From NCBI GenBank assembly GCA_947493575.1, contig CANLRQ010000015.1:1-64000 (forward strand): a stretch of 64,000 nucleotides of DNA, read 5' to 3'. The position numbers and the translations under genes are program-made. The notes below the pieces were generated by a model. The model saw only the letters and a list, made by a program, of their open reading frames with translations, made no database searches and was not told where the DNA came from. Each line of letters opens with the position of its first letter. Positions within the stretch are counted from its first letter, which is position 1. The stretch comes from an uncultured Marinomonas sp. Its GTDB lineage: Bacteria; Pseudomonadota; Gammaproteobacteria; Pseudomonadales; Marinomonadaceae. Positions 1-7,939 of the stretch are shown one piece after another.

Positions 1-67
1 AGACGCACAAGACTTAAAATCTTGCGATAGAAATATCGTACCGGTTCGATTCCGGTCCCGGGCACCA
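1..67 (+). tRNA. tRNA-Leu (UAA), 5' end outside window
   Basis: This is the 3' three quarters of a leucine tRNA. It is identical base for base to the matching part of the complete copy at 130-216. The anticodon TAA lies at 15-17 in a seven-base loop. The gene has a short variable arm, a TTCGATT T-loop, an acceptor 3' strand and an encoded CCA at 65-67. The D arm and 5' acceptor strand lie before the window. Confidence 0.93.
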
Positions 68-84
68 TTTATGGTGCCTTTTTA
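61..84 (+). terminator. Hairpin overlapping the tRNA 3' end
   Basis: GGCACCAT (61-68) pairs with ATGGTGCC (71-78), followed by a T-rich stretch. The left arm is the 3' end of the tRNA itself, including CCA, so the hairpin would compete with the acceptor stem. It may be a terminator or a processing signal. The same arrangement follows the second copy. Confidence 0.5.
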
Positions 85-129
85 TTACAGATAAAAAGAC
101 ATACATCATAATTTAACATCGATAAATCC

Positions 130-216
130 GCCCGGGTGGCGAAATTGGTAGACGCACAAGACTTAAAATCTTGCGATAGAAATATCGTACCGGTTCGATT
201 CCGGTCCCGGGCACCA
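130..216 (+). tRNA. tRNA-Leu (UAA)
   Basis: This is a complete 87-nt class II leucine tRNA. The acceptor strands GCCCGGG (130-136) and CCCGGGC (206-212) pair fully, and the discriminator A (213) and CCA (214-216) are encoded. The anticodon stem CAAGA/TCTTG (157-161, 169-173) encloses the loop CTTAAAA, with anticodon TAA at 164-166, reading UUA codons. It is the second of two tandem copies separated by 62 bases. Confidence 0.97.
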
Positions 217-234
217 TTTATGGTGCTTTTTTTT
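211..234 (+). terminator. Terminator-like hairpin after tRNA-Leu
   Basis: GCACCA (211-216) pairs with TGGTGC (221-226), followed by eight Ts. The left arm is the tRNA 3' end including CCA. The longer T-tract than after the first copy suggests this is where the tandem transcript ends. Confidence 0.55.
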
Positions 235-520
235 GCTTAAAATTCCTTCCTTTTTTATTCTTCTTGACTGTTAATTCAGTTGTAATTTGTCTTTACTCTT
301 TCCTTGAATCTTCTTACTTTGTTTTGATTGTGCGAATAATATCAGTTTCCTATTGTGGATGTTTAGAAAGGGGGAACTAATTGGCTTTTATGAGGTGTTG
401 GTAAAAAATCGTTTTAGAATGCGGGAGGGGGAGAGGAGTTTTTAGTTGCCTTAATGAATAAGCCTCAACACTGAAACATCAGTTATTGAGGCCTGCACTA
501 TACAATCAAAAGGTGATTGC
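217..520. other. Non-coding region between tRNA-Leu and suhB
   Basis: About 300 bases without a convincing gene. It holds the T-tract of the tRNA hairpin, purine-rich runs near 365-440 and an inverted repeat GCCTCAA (462-468) / TTGAGGC (486-492), with inner CTG/CAG pairs, next to the 3' end of the minus-strand suhB homologue. That repeat could terminate suhB, but it has no clear T-tract. Confidence 0.4.
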
Positions 521-1312
521 TTAGTTAAGATTTTTATTCAAAATTGGAAGTAAGCTCTTGAATAAACGAGGGTTTGCACAAAGTACGTTGCCTGTTTCTT
601 CAGTATTTGGAGATCCATTGAAGTCAGAGAAGATGCAGCCTGCTTCTTTAGATATGAATAATGCTGCTTGCATTTCCCATTCATAAAGTTTAATTCCCCA
701 AACTGCATCAAGGCGTCCGGCCGCTACATTGGCGATTTGAAGTGCAGGCGAATCTTGCGATACGATACGTGCGCCTTTTTCTGCTAATTGCGCAAAAGTG
801 GAAAACTGTCCAGCAGCGCTTGGAAGGGTTTTATCAGTAGATGGGAATTGTGCTGCAATGAGTGTGTTATCGATATCTCTTGCACTAGATGTACGAATTC
901 GAGAGTTATTTAAATAAGCGCCACGGCCCTTACTTGCAAAATACTCATCTTTCGTCATTGGGTTGATAATAACTGCGTGCTCCACTTTTCCTGAAACTAG
1001 GTAACTCATCGTAATACAGTGGCCACTGAGTCCTCGAGTGAATAAATATTGACCTTGTATTGTGTCAATAATCCATTCGCCTTCTTCACCGTTTTGAACG
1101 CTTCCAGCAAGTCGTGAGGTAATCGTATCGTTTGGATACGCTTTTTCAAGATGGTGGATAATGGTCTTCTCTGCGCCTTGGCAAACAGTTTGATAAACTT
1201 GATTAGATTGTTGGCCTTGCTCTTTATCAAAAAGCAATTTTTCTTGTGAATGGACAATATAGTCCGCTGCCGCACGAGCCGCTTTGATAGCGACATTAAT
1301 TCTTGGTTGCAT
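521..1312 (-). CDS. suhB: SuhB-like inositol monophosphatase family protein, active site degenerate
   Basis: This 263-aa protein aligns end to end with SuhB, from MQPRINVAIKAARAA to the C-terminal NPRLFKSLL. The family hydrolyses inositol 1-phosphate with metal ions held by Glu-Glu, the DPLDGT motif and a late Trp-Asp. Here Glu-Glu reads RL (residues 67-68), DPLDGT reads DTIQGQ (83-88, only the first Asp kept) and Trp-Asp reads WE. Phosphatase activity is therefore unlikely. In E. coli, SuhB also acts in rRNA antitermination with the Nus factors, reportedly without needing catalysis, and that role could explain conservation of the fold. The gene is divergent from trmJ as in Pseudomonas, so this is the orthologous locus and not a stray paralogue. 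Confidence 0.88.
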   Translation of the reverse strand: MQPRINVAIKAARAAADYIVHSQEKLLFDKEQGQQSNQVYQTVCQGAEKTIIHHLEKAYPNDTITSRLAGSVQNGEEGEWIIDTIQGQYLFTRGLSGHCITMSYLVSGKVEHAVIINPMTKDEYFASKGRGAYLNNSRIRTSSARDIDNTLIAAQFPSTDKTLPSAAGQFSTFAQLAEKGARIVSQDSPALQIANVAAGRLDAVWGIKLYEWEMQAALFISKEAGCIFSDFNGSPNTEETGNVLCANPRLFKSLLPILNKNLN

Positions 1313-1589
1313 AAGATACCATTTAAGTTTCTAAAAGATGTCAAATTATCGAAGAACGATAAGTTACTGGAAAAGTGTTAAAGAGCGATGAATTCGATTT
1401 ATTAGGGAGGTATTAAAACCCCTATAATACTAACGAATTATTTGAGCGGAATTTTAATAGAAAACGCCCCATTAAACCAGTTAAAACTGGTTGAAAATTG
1501 TTCTATTTGTCTTTAAGTTCCAAATCTTTTAGGAAAGTCTGGTACTATGGTCGAAATTTAAATTGTCTTGTGGAATTGGTTTTATATTA

Positions 1590-2306
1590 ATGAATAATAA
1601 GGTTCGAATCGTACTCGTTAACACGTCTCACCCTGGTAACATCGGAGGCGCTGCGCGAGCAATGAAAAACATGGGGTTGGATCGTTTGTATCTCGTTTCT
1701 CCAAAAGTATTTCCAAGTGATGAAGCGAATAGCCGGGCATCAGGTGCAACAGATTTACTAGATAATGCGGTAGTAGTTGATACTCTTGAAGAAGCAATTT
1801 CTGATTGTCAATTAGTTATAGGGACTAGCGCTCGTGAACGTCATATCCCTTGGCCTCTTGTGGATCCAAGACAAGCTGCAGAGCTTGTATATAATGAAGG
1901 TTTGGAAACTGCTCTTGTATTTGGGAGAGAGGATAGGGGGTTAACCAATGAAGAATTGCAGCGCTGCCATTATCACGTTCATATCCCTTCGGTCGAATCA
2001 TTTAGCTCATTGAACCTTTCTGCTGCTGTGCAGGTTTTGGCTTATGAGTTGAGGATGAAGTCTTTGTTAACAGTGAGTGATACTCCTGTGCAAAGTAAGT
2101 GGGATGTGCCGGCTGCAACGGCTGAGCAAGTTGATTATATGTTAGAACATTTAGAAAAAGTGATGTTATTAACGGAATTTCTAGATCCTAATACGCCCCG
2201 CCAAGTTATGACGCGTTTTAGACGACTTTTCCAACGAGCTCAATTGGACCAGCATGAAGTTGGGATGCTTAGAGGTGTTTTAACATCAATTGAAAAATTG
2301 AAATAA
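1590..2306 (+). CDS. trmJ: tRNA (cytidine/uridine-32-2'-O)-methyltransferase TrmJ
   Basis: This SPOUT-class enzyme methylates the 2'-O of nucleotide 32 in tRNA anticodon loops with SAM. The N-terminal segment VRIVLVNTSHPGNIGGAARA and the knot motifs FGREDRGLTNEEL and SFSSLNLSAAVQVLAYE are diagnostic. The 238-aa product from ATG 1590 has the usual family length. The same frame extends to a TTG at 1563, but the homologous N-terminus begins just before VRIVLVN, so ATG 1590 is preferred. It is divergent from suhB. In pseudomonads cysE and iscR usually follow trmJ, and they do not here. Confidence 0.95.
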   Translation: MNNKVRIVLVNTSHPGNIGGAARAMKNMGLDRLYLVSPKVFPSDEANSRASGATDLLDNAVVVDTLEEAISDCQLVIGTSARERHIPWPLVDPRQAAELVYNEGLETALVFGREDRGLTNEELQRCHYHVHIPSVESFSSLNLSAAVQVLAYELRMKSLLTVSDTPVQSKWDVPAATAEQVDYMLEHLEKVMLLTEFLDPNTPRQVMTRFRRLFQRAQLDQHEVGMLRGVLTSIEKLK

Positions 2307-2316
2307 ATGCTTAGGG

Positions 2317-2332
2317 CTTATTCGTACCTTCC
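2317..2332. repeat. Solitary IS5-type terminal repeat
   Basis: CTTATTCGTACCTTCC, followed by TTAG, matches the right end of the miniature elements at 21937-22008, 26245-26498 and 45863-45925. TTAG fits the YTAR target of IS5. No left end is seen, because trmJ ends a few bases upstream at 2306. It is likely a remnant. Confidence 0.6.
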
Positions 2333-2345
2333 TTAGTTAATCATA

Positions 2346-2408
2346 AAAAGGCGCCTTTGATATGAAAAAATTCCTTTAATTTGGATGTGTTTCATTTTGG
2401 CGCCTTTT
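2346..2408. terminator. Bidirectional terminator between trmJ and gnd
   Basis: AAAAGGCGCC (2346-2355) pairs with GGCGCCTTTT (2399-2408), with further ATGAAA/TTTCAT pairing inside (2362-2367, 2390-2395). Flanking A and T runs allow termination from both sides. It lies between convergent trmJ and gnd. Confidence 0.65.
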
Positions 2409-2414
2409 AAAATT

Positions 2415-2553
2415 GAGACCTTTACACGACAACTACGCTTGCTAATACTTTGTTAAAACAGACTCGAAATGCGCATTTATAATTCATAAACTCCGCTTTT
2501 TTGTCTGTTTTTGCCTTGTCATATCATCGCTTACGACTTCGTGCAAAGGTCTC
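2415..2553. repeat. Palindromic intergenic repeat, family B, long copy
   Basis: The ends GAGACCTTTACACGA (2415-2429) and TCGTGCAAAGGTCTC (2539-2553) are inverted repeats with one mismatch. Inner AAAACAGAC/GTCTGTTTT pairing lengthens the cruciform. The core GCTAATACTTTGTTAAAACA recurs in the copy at 20850-20919, and the right part recurs at 14839-14915. It carries no coding capacity. The structure fits a MITE or REP-like element. Confidence 0.7.
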
Positions 2554-2565
2554 TATAAATAAAAC

Positions 2566-4089
2566 CTAAACGGATTTTTCTGGACGACCTTCTTCTTGCC
2601 AAAGCGTATGGAATTTCTGACCGGCTTCAGAATCAACTCTTTCATATGTATGCGCACCAAAATAGTCTCGTTGAGCTTGTAGTAAATTGGCGGGCAGAAC
2701 CTCAGAGCGGTATCCATCAAAATAAGCTAAAGCCGAGAAAAATGATGGTGTTGGTATGCCAGATTGAGCGGCTAAAACAACAGCCTGACGCAAGCCTTTT
2801 TGCTTATCGTTAAGAGTGTCGGCAAAATAGTCTGCTAATAATAAATTTTCTAAATTAGGTTTATCATTGAATGCAGTTGCTATCTTTTGTAGGAATGATG
2901 CTCTAATTATGCAGCCACCACGCCAAATTTTGGCAATATCACTGAAATTAAACTTCCAATTGTATTCCGCTTGTGAAGCGCGCATTAACTGGAAGCCTTG
3001 AGCATAAGCACAAATTTTTGCGCAATAAAGGGCATCTTTAATGGATTCTATAACGGCTTCTGGGTCAATATCGCCAAGCTCAATGTCTCCAGTTAAACGC
3101 GAAGCTGCTATTTCTCTTTCTTGAGTTAAAGTACTTAGAGCCCGAGCATAAACTGATTCACTAATGATTCCAGCGGGGACTCCCATTTGTGTTGCACTTA
3201 CTGATGTCCAGCGTCCAGTGCCTTTCTGTCCTGCACTGTCAAGAATGATGTCAACCAGTGGTGCGCCTGTTTTATGATCGTACTGCTGTAAAACGTCTGC
3301 GGTAATTTCGACTAAATAGCTATTTAGTTCACCTTTATTCCATTCCTCAAATATTTTACCGATTTCTTCAGGCTCATAACCTAGTAAAGAGCGGATCAAG
3401 TGATAGGCTTCACAGATTAGTTGCATGTCAGCGTATTCAATGCCGTTATGTACCATTTTTACATAGTGACCTGCACCGTTAGGGCCTAAATAGGTAGTGC
3501 AAGGCTCACCTTCATTTACAGGTTGGCCGGGAATATTTCTAATTATTTGAACGCCATTTTCATCTACTTTTGCAGACACTGCTTCCCACATAGGTTGTAG
3601 ATATTTCCATGAGTCTGCGTCTCCGCCTGGCATTAATGAAGGGCCGAAGCGTGCTCCAACTTCTCCACCAGAGACAGCGGTGCCAAAGAACTTTAATTTG
3701 CCACGATACTTAGATTCTCGGCGAATGGTATCAGTCCATTGGCTATTTCCACAGTCAACAACAATGTCGTTAGGCTCAAGACCTGACCCTATAAGTTGTT
3801 GGCAAATTGCATCAACTGGGTCTCCAGCAGGAACAAGTAAAACAATAACTCGTGGGGTAGTGAGTTTGGGAAGCATTTCTTCAAGCGTATTACATCCAAT
3901 AATTCTTGCCTCAGAACTACTGGTGCCACGCTCTTTAATTTCTGTTTCTAAAACATCTTTAATCTTGTTTGAATCAAGATCAAAGCCTGCAACCTTGTAT
4001 CCGTGATCGGCTAAATTAAGAGCAAGACTTTTACCCATAACGCCAAGACCTACAAAACCAATATTGCAGCTCTGATGTGAATTTAACAT
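2566..4089 (-). CDS. gnd: 6-phosphogluconate dehydrogenase, decarboxylating
   Basis: Converts 6-phosphogluconate to ribulose 5-phosphate and CO2 in the oxidative pentose phosphate pathway. The Rossmann motif GLGVMG is at residues 14-19. The C-terminal all-helical substrate domain contains QKGTGRWT and CAKICAYAQGFQLM. At 507 aa it is longer than the 468-aa E. coli enzyme. After the second beta strand it reads FDLDSNK (36-42), where NADP-dependent enzymes have Asn-Arg-Thr/Ser contacting the 2'-phosphate. An acidic residue there usually signals NAD preference (inference). It is monocistronic and convergent with trmJ. An AGG lies 14 bases before the ATG, so the ribosome binding site is weak. Confidence 0.95.
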   Translation of the reverse strand: MLNSHQSCNIGFVGLGVMGKSLALNLADHGYKVAGFDLDSNKIKDVLETEIKERGTSSSEARIIGCNTLEEMLPKLTTPRVIVLLVPAGDPVDAICQQLIGSGLEPNDIVVDCGNSQWTDTIRRESKYRGKLKFFGTAVSGGEVGARFGPSLMPGGDADSWKYLQPMWEAVSAKVDENGVQIIRNIPGQPVNEGEPCTTYLGPNGAGHYVKMVHNGIEYADMQLICEAYHLIRSLLGYEPEEIGKIFEEWNKGELNSYLVEITADVLQQYDHKTGAPLVDIILDSAGQKGTGRWTSVSATQMGVPAGIISESVYARALSTLTQEREIAASRLTGDIELGDIDPEAVIESIKDALYCAKICAYAQGFQLMRASQAEYNWKFNFSDIAKIWRGGCIIRASFLQKIATAFNDKPNLENLLLADYFADTLNDKQKGLRQAVVLAAQSGIPTPSFFSALAYFDGYRSEVLPANLLQAQRDYFGAHTYERVDSEAGQKFHTLWQEEGRPEKSV

Positions 4090-4596
4090 AGTGATTGGTC
4101 AACCTAATTGAAAGAGAGGGGTTCTTTAGAATTTTATCATGAAGACTTGTTGTAAAGGGGGGAGATAAGTCAGAAATTATAAAAAAATACAGAAATATTG
4201 AGGAATTATTTTAGCTTCTGGTTTTTGCATGTGAGTCATTCAAGGAGCGTTTTTTTTAATTGGTTTTTTTGACGTAAAAAAACAACAAATGTCGAGCATC
4301 TAAGGCAAAACCTGTTGATTGGATGGGAAGAAAATTACATATTAGAAAAAATTAAATTTTTTTGTATGTAAAATGGTCAAAAAGCCAAAAAATATGACTG
4401 TAAAGGCATTTTTATTTATTTAAAATAGTTAAAAATCAATGACTTGTTTGTTTTTATATTCTGTTTGTGATTTTGTAGTAAAATAACATTTTGTTATATT
4501 AATACTTTTTTTTAGATTCTTTTGTTACTATTTTTATAGAGAGTGATGTCATAACTCAGTGACTAATACGAATGTATGTTCAGAGGAAAGCTAAAA
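4090..4596. other. AT-rich divergent intergenic region, gnd/pckA
   Basis: About 500 very AT-rich bases between the divergent genes gnd and pckA, without any credible reading frame. It holds the promoters of both genes, a candidate HexR site (4474-4488), an overlapping short palindrome ATAAC/GTTAT (4483-4497) and the pckA ribosome binding site. No other structure was found. Confidence 0.6.
4474..4488. promoter_or_regulatory. Candidate HexR operator upstream of pckA
   Basis: TGTAGTAAAATAACA differs by one base from the HexR palindrome TGTARTNNNATTACA as I recall it. HexR senses 2-keto-3-deoxy-6-phosphogluconate and controls central carbon genes, including pckA, in several gammaproteobacteria. 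It lies about 110 bases before the pckA start. The hexR gene is not in the window. Confidence 0.45.
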
Positions 4597-6153
4597 ATGA
4601 ATGCGCTAAATAAACGATCAGTGATACATACCAATTTGACAACAGCTCTACTAGTAGAGAAAGCACTAGAGAATAACGAAGGCCGATTAGCAGATAATGG
4701 TTCCTTGGTTGTAGAAACTGGAAGTCGTACAGGTCGTTCACCTTTAGATCGTTTTATTGTAAAAGAAGAGGCAAATCAAGATAATATTCAATGGGGAGGG
4801 GTGAATCGTCCTTTTCCTGAAGAGATGTTTGAGCCATTATGGAGTAAGGTTCAAAGTTATCTAAATGAGAAAGAGTCTTATCTGTCGAATGTTCATGTAG
4901 GTGCGGGTGAAGAGCATTATTTACCAGTAATAATGCGAACTGAAACAGCTTGGCATCACCTTTTTGGCCGTAATTTGTTTATTCGTCCTGATGTTTATAA
5001 CCCTACTAGTAAAGATGAATGGCAAGTTTTAAATGTTCCTACATTTGTGTGCGATCCTGAACTTGATGGCACAAATTCTGAAAGCTGCGTTATTTTAAAC
5101 TTTGCTTCTAAAAAAGTTCTGATTGCCGGTATGCGTTATGCTGGTGAAATGAAAAAAGCGATGTTTTCTGTACAAAATTACTTATTGCCAGAAAAAGATG
5201 TTCTTCCAATGCATTGTGCCGCTAATGTTGGCCCAGAGAATGACGTTACTTTGTTTTTTGGCTTGTCTGGAACAGGTAAAACTACCTTGTCTGCAGATGA
5301 AGAACGTTTTTTAATTGGTGATGATGAACATGGATGGGGTAAAGATACGGTTTTTAATCTTGAGGGCGGTTGCTATGCGAAATGTATTGATCTATCTGAG
5401 AAGAATGAACCGCTTATTTGGAAGGCAATAAAATTTGGTACGATTGTAGAGAACGTTGTTATTGATGATAGTACCCGCAAAGCAGATTATGCAGATACAT
5501 CATTAACTCAAAATAGTCGTGCAGGTTACCCGAGAGAACATATAGATAAATGTGCTGATGGAAATCGCGCCGGTGAGCCAAATGCCATTATTTTTTTAAC
5601 TTGTGATTTGACTGGAGTTCTACCACCAGTATCTATCTTGTCCAAAGAAGCGGCGGCATATCACTTTCTGAGTGGCTATACTGCGCTCGTAGGTTCAACA
5701 GAAATGGGAGCTGGAAGTGGTATCAAGTCAACTTTCTCTACCTGTTTTGGAGCACCGTTTTTCCCAAGACCAGCCCATGTTTATGCAGATCTTCTGATCA
5801 AACGTATTGAAGAGTTTGGTAGTCAGGTGTATCTAGTGAATACTGGATGGACCGGTGGTGCTCATGGTAAAGGAGGGAAGCGTTTTAGTATCCCAACAAC
5901 ACGAGCCGTTATTAGTGCTATTCAGTCGGGCGCTTTGGTTGATACAGAGGTAGAGCATTTGGAAGACCTCAACTTAATGGTTCCAAAATCTGTTGAAGGT
6001 GTTGATTCTGTGTTATTAAACCCTCGTAAAACATGGTCTGATGATGAGGCTTATAAAGAGCAAGCCAAAGACTTAATCCGTCAATTTGTAATAAACTTCG
6101 AAAAATTTGAAGGTGTTTCATCCGATATTATTAAATCAGGTCCTGCTATTTAG
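4597..6153 (+). CDS. pckA: Phosphoenolpyruvate carboxykinase (ATP)
   Basis: Makes phosphoenolpyruvate from oxaloacetate with ATP, the entry step of gluconeogenesis in the cytosol. In the 518-aa product, the substrate-binding RTGRSP is at 44-49, the kinase-1a loop GLSGTGKT at 222-229, the metal-binding GDDEHGWG at 241-248, and [13 protein letters not shown] lies towards the C-terminus. The frame extends to ATG 4576, but AGAGGAAA sits about eight bases before ATG 4597 and the family length agrees with that start. A HexR-like site lies upstream and a strong terminator follows. Confidence 0.97.
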   Translation: MNALNKRSVIHTNLTTALLVEKALENNEGRLADNGSLVVETGSRTGRSPLDRFIVKEEANQDNIQWGGVNRPFPEEMFEPLWSKVQSYLNEKESYLSNVHVGAGEEHYLPVIMRTETAWHHLFGRNLFIRPDVYNPTSKDEWQVLNVPTFVCDPELDGTNSESCVILNFASKKVLIAGMRYAGEMKKAMFSVQNYLLPEKDVLPMHCAANVGPENDVTLFFGLSGTGKTTLSADEERFLIGDDEHGWGKDTVFNLEGGCYAKCIDLSEKNEPLIWKAIKFGTIVENVVIDDSTRKADYADTSLTQNSRAGYPREHIDKCADGNRAGEPNAIIFLTCDLTGVLPPVSILSKEAAAYHFLSGYTALVGSTEMGAGSGIKSTFSTCFGAPFFPRPAHVYADLLIKRIEEFGSQVYLVNTGWTGGAHGKGGKRFSIPTTRAVISAIQSGALVDTEVEHLEDLNLMVPKSVEGVDSVLLNPRKTWSDDEAYKEQAKDLIRQFVINFEKFEGVSSDIIKSGPAI

Positions 6154-6170
6154 TTTCTGATATTGATTAA

Positions 6171-6212
6171 AAACCGCCTAATGCTATTTTAATGCATCAG
6201 GCGGTTTTTTTT
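6171..6212 (+). terminator. Rho-independent terminator of pckA
   Basis: AAACCGCCT (6171-6179) pairs with AGGCGGTTT (6199-6207), followed by a T-run to 6212. The loop contains the first possible ATG of the yjjV frame, which argues against that start. Confidence 0.9.
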
Positions 6213-6239
6213 GTTTTGATGTTTGTGGATGATATTTGT

Positions 6240-7028
6240 ATGTATGTTGATAGTCATTGTCATTTGGATTTTGCTGATTTTGATGAAGATAGGGGGCAGG
6301 TTATAGATGAATGTCATAAAGTTGGTGTGAGCGACTTTATTGTTCCAGGAACTCAATATAATCGATGGAGTCAACAGGCATCTTTAAAAGTGCGTTTTCC
6401 TATGCTCTCCATGGCCTATGGAATACACCCTTATTTTTTAGCTCAGGAATGTTTGTCATCAGTGGAAAGTTTAGGTGAGTTTTGCGAAATAAATGGGGCA
6501 ATTGCAGTTGGAGAAATTGGTTTAGATATTTGGCCTACGTCATTACCACTGGAAAGACAATTAGCATTTTTACGTCCTCAAATATCTACTGCATCTTCAT
6601 TAAAGTTACCTATAATACTGCATGCTCGTCGTAGTTATGATTTTTTGTATAAAGAGTTAAAGTGCCATCGTTTTAGTTATGGTGGAGTCGTTCATGGGTT
6701 TAGCGGTAGTTTGGTTCAAGCTAAGCGTTTTATTGATCTTGGATTTGTTCTAGGGATTGGGGGTAATATTACTTATACAAGAGCATCAAAATCGATTAAA
6801 GTTGTTAAGGAATTGATGGATGAGGATTTTGTTTTAGAAACAGACTCTCCTGATATGCCTGTTTTTGGTTTTCAAGGTGAAAGAAATACACCTCTTAAAA
6901 TACCTTTAATTGCACAATCTATTGCTGAAATTAGGCAGCAACCTTTAGAGTGCATTGCGAAGAACACATCGTTAAATGTTAGTCGAGTATTTCCAAAATT
7001 TGTTAGAGGCTTAAAAGTTGAATGTTGA
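6240..7028 (+). CDS. yjjV: TatD-family metal-dependent hydrolase, YjjV type
   Basis: TIM-barrel hydrolase of the TatD family, whose members act as metal-dependent DNases or related hydrolases. The exact substrate of YjjV is not settled. Metal ligands are visible: HxH in DSHCHLD (6 and 8), Glu in VGEIGLD, His in ILHAR, His in VHGFSGS and Asp in ETDSPDMP. The tail GGNITYTRASK and GFQGERN match E. coli YjjV more closely than TatD or YcfH. The product is 262 aa from ATG 6240. An in-frame ATG at 6192 lies inside the pckA terminator and is rejected. Its 3' end overlaps the next gene by 11 bases. Confidence 0.92.
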   Translation: MYVDSHCHLDFADFDEDRGQVIDECHKVGVSDFIVPGTQYNRWSQQASLKVRFPMLSMAYGIHPYFLAQECLSSVESLGEFCEINGAIAVGEIGLDIWPTSLPLERQLAFLRPQISTASSLKLPIILHARRSYDFLYKELKCHRFSYGGVVHGFSGSLVQAKRFIDLGFVLGIGGNITYTRASKSIKVVKELMDEDFVLETDSPDMPVFGFQGERNTPLKIPLIAQSIAEIRQQPLECIAKNTSLNVSRVFPKFVRGLKVEC

Positions 7029-7899
7029 AAGAGGAATAAATGCACCTATACGCATTATGTTGTTGGGGTGTGATACAGTTGTGGGAGAGGAACTTTTACT
7101 TTTTTCTAGTGACTTACCTGAAATTGAGTGGCGTGCATTATCCTGTAATGAATTATTAAAATATGATTATAGTGCTGGTTTTTTAAAGGACATTGATTGC
7201 GATGTTATCATTGATGCATTAAGTATTGATAGGTCACTAGATTCTCGTTACCCAAAATTTAGAGATGAACTAGCGCATTATTCTGGTGAGACAAACATTC
7301 AGATTGTGATGATCAGTAGTGCATTGGTGTTTTCTGGCAATAAAGAAACGGCATATGATGAAACTGATTTACCAGACGCTCAAGATCCATATTCTTTATC
7401 TTTAAGTGTATCTGAGAAATGCTTTTTAGCTCATTCACAAAATATTGTCTTGAGAACTGGCTGGTTATTTAGTGGTAAAAATGATGATTTTGTATGCCGT
7501 ACTATCGACTTAATTAAAAAAGGAGTAAATTTAGCACACAATGATAATTTTGTAGGGAGTCCTTCTCCTGTTTCAGATTTGGCTCGTGTTACATTAACAA
7601 TGATAAAGCAGAATTATTATGGTTCTGTTAATACAGGAATTTATCATTACTGTTGTTCTGAAGAAATTAGTTGGTATGGTTTTGTTGAGGCCATTCTAGT
7701 CACCGCAGGACAATTTGATGCTAAAGCATTGGTGAGCGTTGAAGCAATTAGAAATTGCTTTCCTGACTCAGAAGATATTGTATTAGTTAAAAGACAATCC
7801 TTGTCTTGCCGGAGAATTTTCAATCATTTCGGTGTTAAACAAAGACCATGGCGAGCGAGTCTCCGGCAGCAGGTGAAAGACCTTTACCAACTTGCTTAG
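7018..7899 (+). CDS. RmlD-like SDR protein, catalytic motif degenerate
   Basis: This 293-aa protein resembles dTDP-4-dehydrorhamnose reductase (extended SDR). It has a first beta strand IRIMLLG, a VMISSALVFSG strand and the C-terminal RmlD pattern LARVTLTMI...GIYHYC. Key features are worn. The nucleotide loop reads GCDTVVG where RmlD has GxTGQVG. The catalytic Tyr-x3-Lys reads Y125-S-L-S-L129, so the lysine is missing. It may be an inactive homologue or may act on another substrate. The TTG start at 7018 has AGAGGC ten bases upstream and overlaps yjjV by 11 bases, so translation is probably coupled. The only in-frame ATG (7057) would cut the first strand. No other rhamnose genes are nearby. 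Confidence 0.72.
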   Translation: MNVERGINAPIRIMLLGCDTVVGEELLLFSSDLPEIEWRALSCNELLKYDYSAGFLKDIDCDVIIDALSIDRSLDSRYPKFRDELAHYSGETNIQIVMISSALVFSGNKETAYDETDLPDAQDPYSLSLSVSEKCFLAHSQNIVLRTGWLFSGKNDDFVCRTIDLIKKGVNLAHNDNFVGSPSPVSDLARVTLTMIKQNYYGSVNTGIYHYCCSEEISWYGFVEAILVTAGQFDAKALVSVEAIRNCFPDSEDIVLVKRQSLSCRRIFNHFGVKQRPWRASLRQQVKDLYQLA

Positions 7900-7939
7900 T
7901 CAGAATGAAGGTTACTCTCAATAAAAGAGGTAGTTCATT

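Noticed and set aside
1006..1344. Second open frame overlapping suhB on the minus strand
   Set aside because: It overlaps the clearly homologous suhB frame and shows no family features of its own.
1563..1589. TTG start of trmJ at 1563
   Set aside because: The family N-terminus is matched from ATG 1590.
6192..6239. In-frame N-terminal extension of the TatD-like gene
   Set aside because: It begins inside the pckA terminator hairpin and lacks a binding site. The conserved DSHCHLDF follows ATG 6240.
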